Below are positions 60,245 through 64,000 of a stretch of DNA of 64,000 bases, piece by piece (the stretch's first letter is position 1; each line of letters opens with the position of its first letter). Source of the DNA: Megascapheus bottae (Eukaryota > Chordata > Mammalia > Rodentia > Geomyidae). The stretch spans positions 11,547,427 to 11,611,426 of the forward strand of contig JANJXV010000024.1 of the NCBI GenBank assembly GCA_024803745.1, in the 5' to 3' direction. Position numbers and translations under genes: made by a program. The notes under the pieces are model-generated. The model ran no database searches. It had not been told where the DNA came from and saw only the letters and a program-made list of their open reading frames with translations.

Positions 60245-61570
60245 TAAGAGTATTTAGAAGGCAATTGGTAACACTCCCAAGCACCAGGTTGAGTTGTGTG
60301 ATTGGGTTATCTGCTCTGTCCCATGGCTACCCAGTGATGGAACAAACCTGCACTGTTTCTGAGCAGCCCCAGCTCCTCTCTCCACTACACCATCATAATG
60401 CTACTTAGCCCTGGATTGAACTCATTTTTATCCTGTGGCTATTGTTTATGTAAACATTTCAAAGTAAGTTATTTTACTAACATAGACATTCTGCTTACTT
60501 GTATTTTAAGCTTTTATTTAGCATGCTTCCAACATATTCCCTACAGAATATGTCATATAAAATTTTGAACACTTTGCAGTGTTAACATCCAAATCTTGAA
60601 GTAGGGTTCAGGGTGGCTGTGAAATGCCCAGTAGTTTATTACCTCAGTTTTTCAGGAAGTGGTGTGTTTAGGAAGAAATTATACAATCCATGATATAATA
60701 TTAGAACTGAAGTAGCCTAAGAACATAATCTGTTACTGAGATTTCTAATTTTGAAGGCTGGTATTCTATTACTACCTGTGTAATACCACAAAGTGCTCTG
60801 ATATTTTACTTGCAGTAGAACCTATTTCTTTCCTCTTGTGTCATACTGTTTCTACTTTTCACCTTCCTTAAATTAAGAATTTGAGATCTGCCATTAATCA
60901 GCACTTATGAAGAAGAATTTCTTTTACTGATTTGGATTCTACTCCCCTTATGACTGTGCTTTCCTCCTCCTTCAGCTGTATCTTCCATGTCTCTCTTTCA
61001 TAGCTTCCACTGCTCTTTCATTGTGTCCTTCTAAAGCATTTATATGATCGTACCTGCAGATAACAGGGACAACAGATAAATAATGCCCATGCACTGATTT
61101 CACATGCTTAATATTTTGAGTTTCAATAATTAATATATTTCAGTACTACTGTGGGGTGAGGAATTAGTTTAACCAATAGATAGGACTAAACCAAAGATGT
61201 CTTCTCCACTTTCCACTTTTAAGAGTCAGATGGTTCTGAGGCTAGCTTATGGGAAAAGGTCCGAAGGGCACATTCCCAGAGGTAGTTAACATGGTAAGAG
61301 AAAACAGTAAGATGTTAATAGTTTTGGTAACAGATCCAGGGCACAAGAAAGCAGTAAGTTAAGTACCCTCATGTACTCGTTCCTGTCTTTTGACAGGATT
61401 ACTGCAGAAAGTCAAACATACTCAGACTAAGCAATCATACCACCAGGGTTTCCTGCTGACATCTTTCATTTTCCATGTATTCATTCATAGTTCCCACAGG
61501 GACCTACGGTTCTCATACTTACTGATAAATTGATTGGCAGCTTTTCCACTTGTTCAATACAGGTGTAGTG

Positions 61571-61671
<101 letters not shown>

Positions 61672-61929
61672 CTAGCCACTTAAGTGGCTCTTTTTATAAC
61701 TATCCCAGTGCATAGTTTAGGTTTGAATTTGCTCATAGGTCAGGGTGAGGAGGTATAACACTTCTTTTTGGCTGTTTTTTGTTTGTTTGTTTGTTTTTGA
61801 GTCCAAAATTAACTGTGTTGTTAGTAGCTGAAGATAGGCAGACTGATAAAGGCTGCTTATCTGTAGGGCATAAATGATAGTGTAGAGTCCTACTTGTAGC
61901 TTCAGCATTAAATTCATGGCTCCGTTGCT

Positions 61930-62065
61930 TCCTACTTTGTCATTTTAAGGAAATTATTAACCACCCTTTTCCTTCATTTTCCCATCTGTAAAATGGGTAT
62001 GATAATGGTGCTTGGCTGTTTCTTAGATATAATGTGTTGAATTAATTAATATAGGCAAACTATTT
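61930..62065 (+). repeat. MIR relic, sense
   Basis: TTTTCCCATCTGTAAAATGG, GTATGATAATGGTGCTTGGC and GAATTAATTAATATAGGCAA follow MIR order. Confidence 0.75.
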
Positions 62066-62074
62066 GAAATTTGT

Positions 62075-62138
62075 GGGTTATAGTTCCATGGCAGACAAGG
62101 CCCTGGTTTCAATCACTAGCACCACTACCAAAAAGAGG
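62075..62138 (+). repeat. ID-like SINE fragment, sense
   Basis: CAAGGCCCTGGTTTCAATCA and CTAGCACCACTACCAAAAAG are the B-box half and tail of an ID monomer. The A-box half is missing. Confidence 0.55.
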
Positions 62139-62188
62139 AATCACTGTTTGGTACAGTGGATAAAATAAGACCTCAGCAGAGAGCATTG

Positions 62189-62262
62189 GTTCACATTGTG
62201 TGTTGATTGTTTTTTGAATTGCTTTTCATTCTGACTAGCACACACAAAGTCCTCTGTGAATG
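62189..62262 (+). repeat. 74-bp direct repeat, copy 2
   Basis: Second copy of the 60171 repeat, 2,018 bp downstream in the same orientation, with five substitutions. Confidence 0.9.
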
Positions 62263-62464
62263 ATAGCTATCATCATCATCTGTAGTATTTCTATTTCAGA
62301 CTCCTTATCCAATTCCAGTCCCAAATCATGCTGCTCCCTCTCATGAGCTCTTTTACCGCCACTTTATCTCTCATTTGACATTGAACATATGCCATCTCTG
62401 GCTTGTTCCTCTCTCTCTCTCTCTTTTAATGGATTCTCCTGTTGAATCAGTGAATGAACGATCA

Positions 62465-62560
62465 AACGATAAGTATTTATTGAGAGTTTTTTATATGCCA
62501 GACACAGGGTTGAGTATTGAGGATACAATATTAAACAGGACAGATGTAGTGTTTATAACA
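62465..62560 (-). repeat. MIR-like relic, antisense
   Basis: AAGTATTTATTGAGAGTTTT, TATATGCCAGACACAGGGTT and GAGGATACAATATTAAACAGG match the complement of the MIR end. Confidence 0.65.
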
Positions 62561-64000
62561 CATACACAATGTTATGATTATAATGGTGTTGGAGGTAGAG
62601 TCCTTTGAGAGTACATGCTAATGTCTACAATTCTAGGTGGTCTGTCAGTGGTACAGTGGCTAAAAACTAGAATTGTGGAGTTGAGTGTGGAAGTATAAAT
62701 TTGAGGTCTAGATTGGTAAACTGGTAGAATTATCTGGTTGACTTAGAGTTCTAGGAAGGAACGTTAAAATAAAGTAGGTCTCATGATGCATCAGCATTGT
62801 AAATGACTGGAACAAATAGCTGTTTGGTGGAAAACCCTAGCAGAATAGATTCAGAAAGAAAATTAGTCATTTTTGCGTGTGTTAAAAGTAAGGCATACTA
62901 TGAGTGATTCAAATGGTATATAGCCCAGAAAAGTAGCTTAGGCTTCAAATGTGAATTGAAGGCTGTTGGTCACGTAGGTGTGAATATTCATATTGGCCTA
63001 CAGCATATTCAGCAAGAAGAGTTTCTGGGACTTGGCTTTTATCTCCAAATGATCATATATGGATGAGAGTGGAGTTCACTAGGCAGAGAAACTTTCAAGT
63101 TTGATGCCCAAGGTGTTAGATAAAATTTGGATATGTAAAAGAGAAGCACATCCTCACACAAGACCTGACTGTCCTGCTTGGAGGTTATGTAAGATAAGAT
63201 TGAGAACTGTACAATGGGTGGTTTGGATATGAATTTCTCTGTTGGCCTGAGGGTTTGTGTGGGATGGACTGTGTGATAGCTGTCATCCCAACTGGAATAG
63301 TGGCAAAATGATCTTCTCTAGTAAGTGTTTATAATATTGGTGTCTGTAATTTTGAATGTGTAGGTATTCACTGTCCATGAGACTGTCTACAATTATGTAT
63401 ATTGTAGGGATGGAGAAAGAAATGGTGGTGACACGAGATCCATGGCTGAAGAAACTTATTGTAACAAGAGTTCTTCATCTTAGTTCTCTATCGTCACTCA
63501 CACACATGGTGGTTTCCATTGATAGACCAGCTCCTTAGAATCTCTAAATCCTTAGTACAATATCTACCTGAAGTTACCTCATACCACGATTGTAAAGCCA
63601 CTGGCTGAGGATAGAGGTAATTCTACATTTCACCTTGGGAAGAATTTGAAAATCCCAAGTAAACACAAAGCCCTGCATTTCTGCCTTCCTTAAAAGATAT
63701 TTTACTCAAGGGATGGTTTCACTGTTGTTTAAGCCTCTTATCACATACTTCCCATATCCACATGGACTCCTGGGGCTTGCTTTATTAGATCTGTTGCTAG
63801 GCCTGACTGAGGCTTTTTTTTTTTTTAACAGACTGCTGCAATCTTACTAGGAACATATTTTAAAATTTCTCACATCATGCTAATGTGTGAGTTTTCTTTG
63901 TGTATTTTATACCTTCTTGGCTTGGAATTATAATTTCTACATTAAACTTTTGCTCCTTTGGAGAAGGGCTACTTGGCTTCTTTCTCCAAAAGGTAAAGAT

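Overview
The window is mammalian nuclear DNA. It is almost entirely intron, with two short coding exons of SND1 (Tudor-SN/p100), both on the + strand at 34063-34173 and 51940-52011. The exons total 183 bp, about 0.3% of the window. Both have good splice sites, join in frame, and encode the end of the third staphylococcal-nuclease-like (SN3) domain and the SN3-SN4 linker. There is no bacterial, viral or operon-like content, and I see no second protein-coding gene, no intact RNA gene and no CRISPR array.

The repeats point to a rodent. The commonest element is a roughly 190-bp dimeric SINE. Its left half is tRNA-like with an ID-type A box and B box, and its right half ends in CCAGGACTGGC-A(n). 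I call it IDL-Geo-like because it fits the two-monomer SINE described from Geomyoidea (kangaroo rats, pocket mice, pocket gophers). A second family joins a B1/7SL-like head to a similar right half, and I call it B1-Geo-like. A heteromyid or geomyid rodent is the best guess. This rests on remembered family structure, not on a database search.

Layout. (1) 1-34062 is the 3' part of one SND1 intron. It holds a dense SINE field (1-5.1 kb), a young L1 inserted with a 5' inversion (5647-7232), an old antisense L1 (about 10.6-14.3 kb, perhaps to 15.6 kb), a SINE cluster at 24.0-25.1 kb, and long stretches of plain intron. (2) 34063-34173 is the first exon. (3) 34174-51939 is a complete 17.8-kb intron, with a possible CR1/L3 relic near 36.7-37.1 kb, a large CA/CT microsatellite at 39 kb, L1 3' ends at 41.7 and 49.3 kb, and an inverted SINE pair at 49.6-50.1 kb. 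(4) 51940-52011 is the second exon. (5) 52012-64000 is the 5' part of the next intron, with MIR relics, paired SINEs at 56.5-57.0 kb, and a 74-bp direct repeat near 60.2 and 62.2 kb that I cannot assign.

I found no previously undescribed biological system. The most useful observations are the clean twin-primed L1 with its target-site duplication, the 17:3 antisense bias of IDL-Geo copies, their potential to act as frame-breaking pseudo-exons, inverted SINE pairs inside a gene whose product is reported to act on edited double-stranded RNA, and the unexplained 74-bp repeat.
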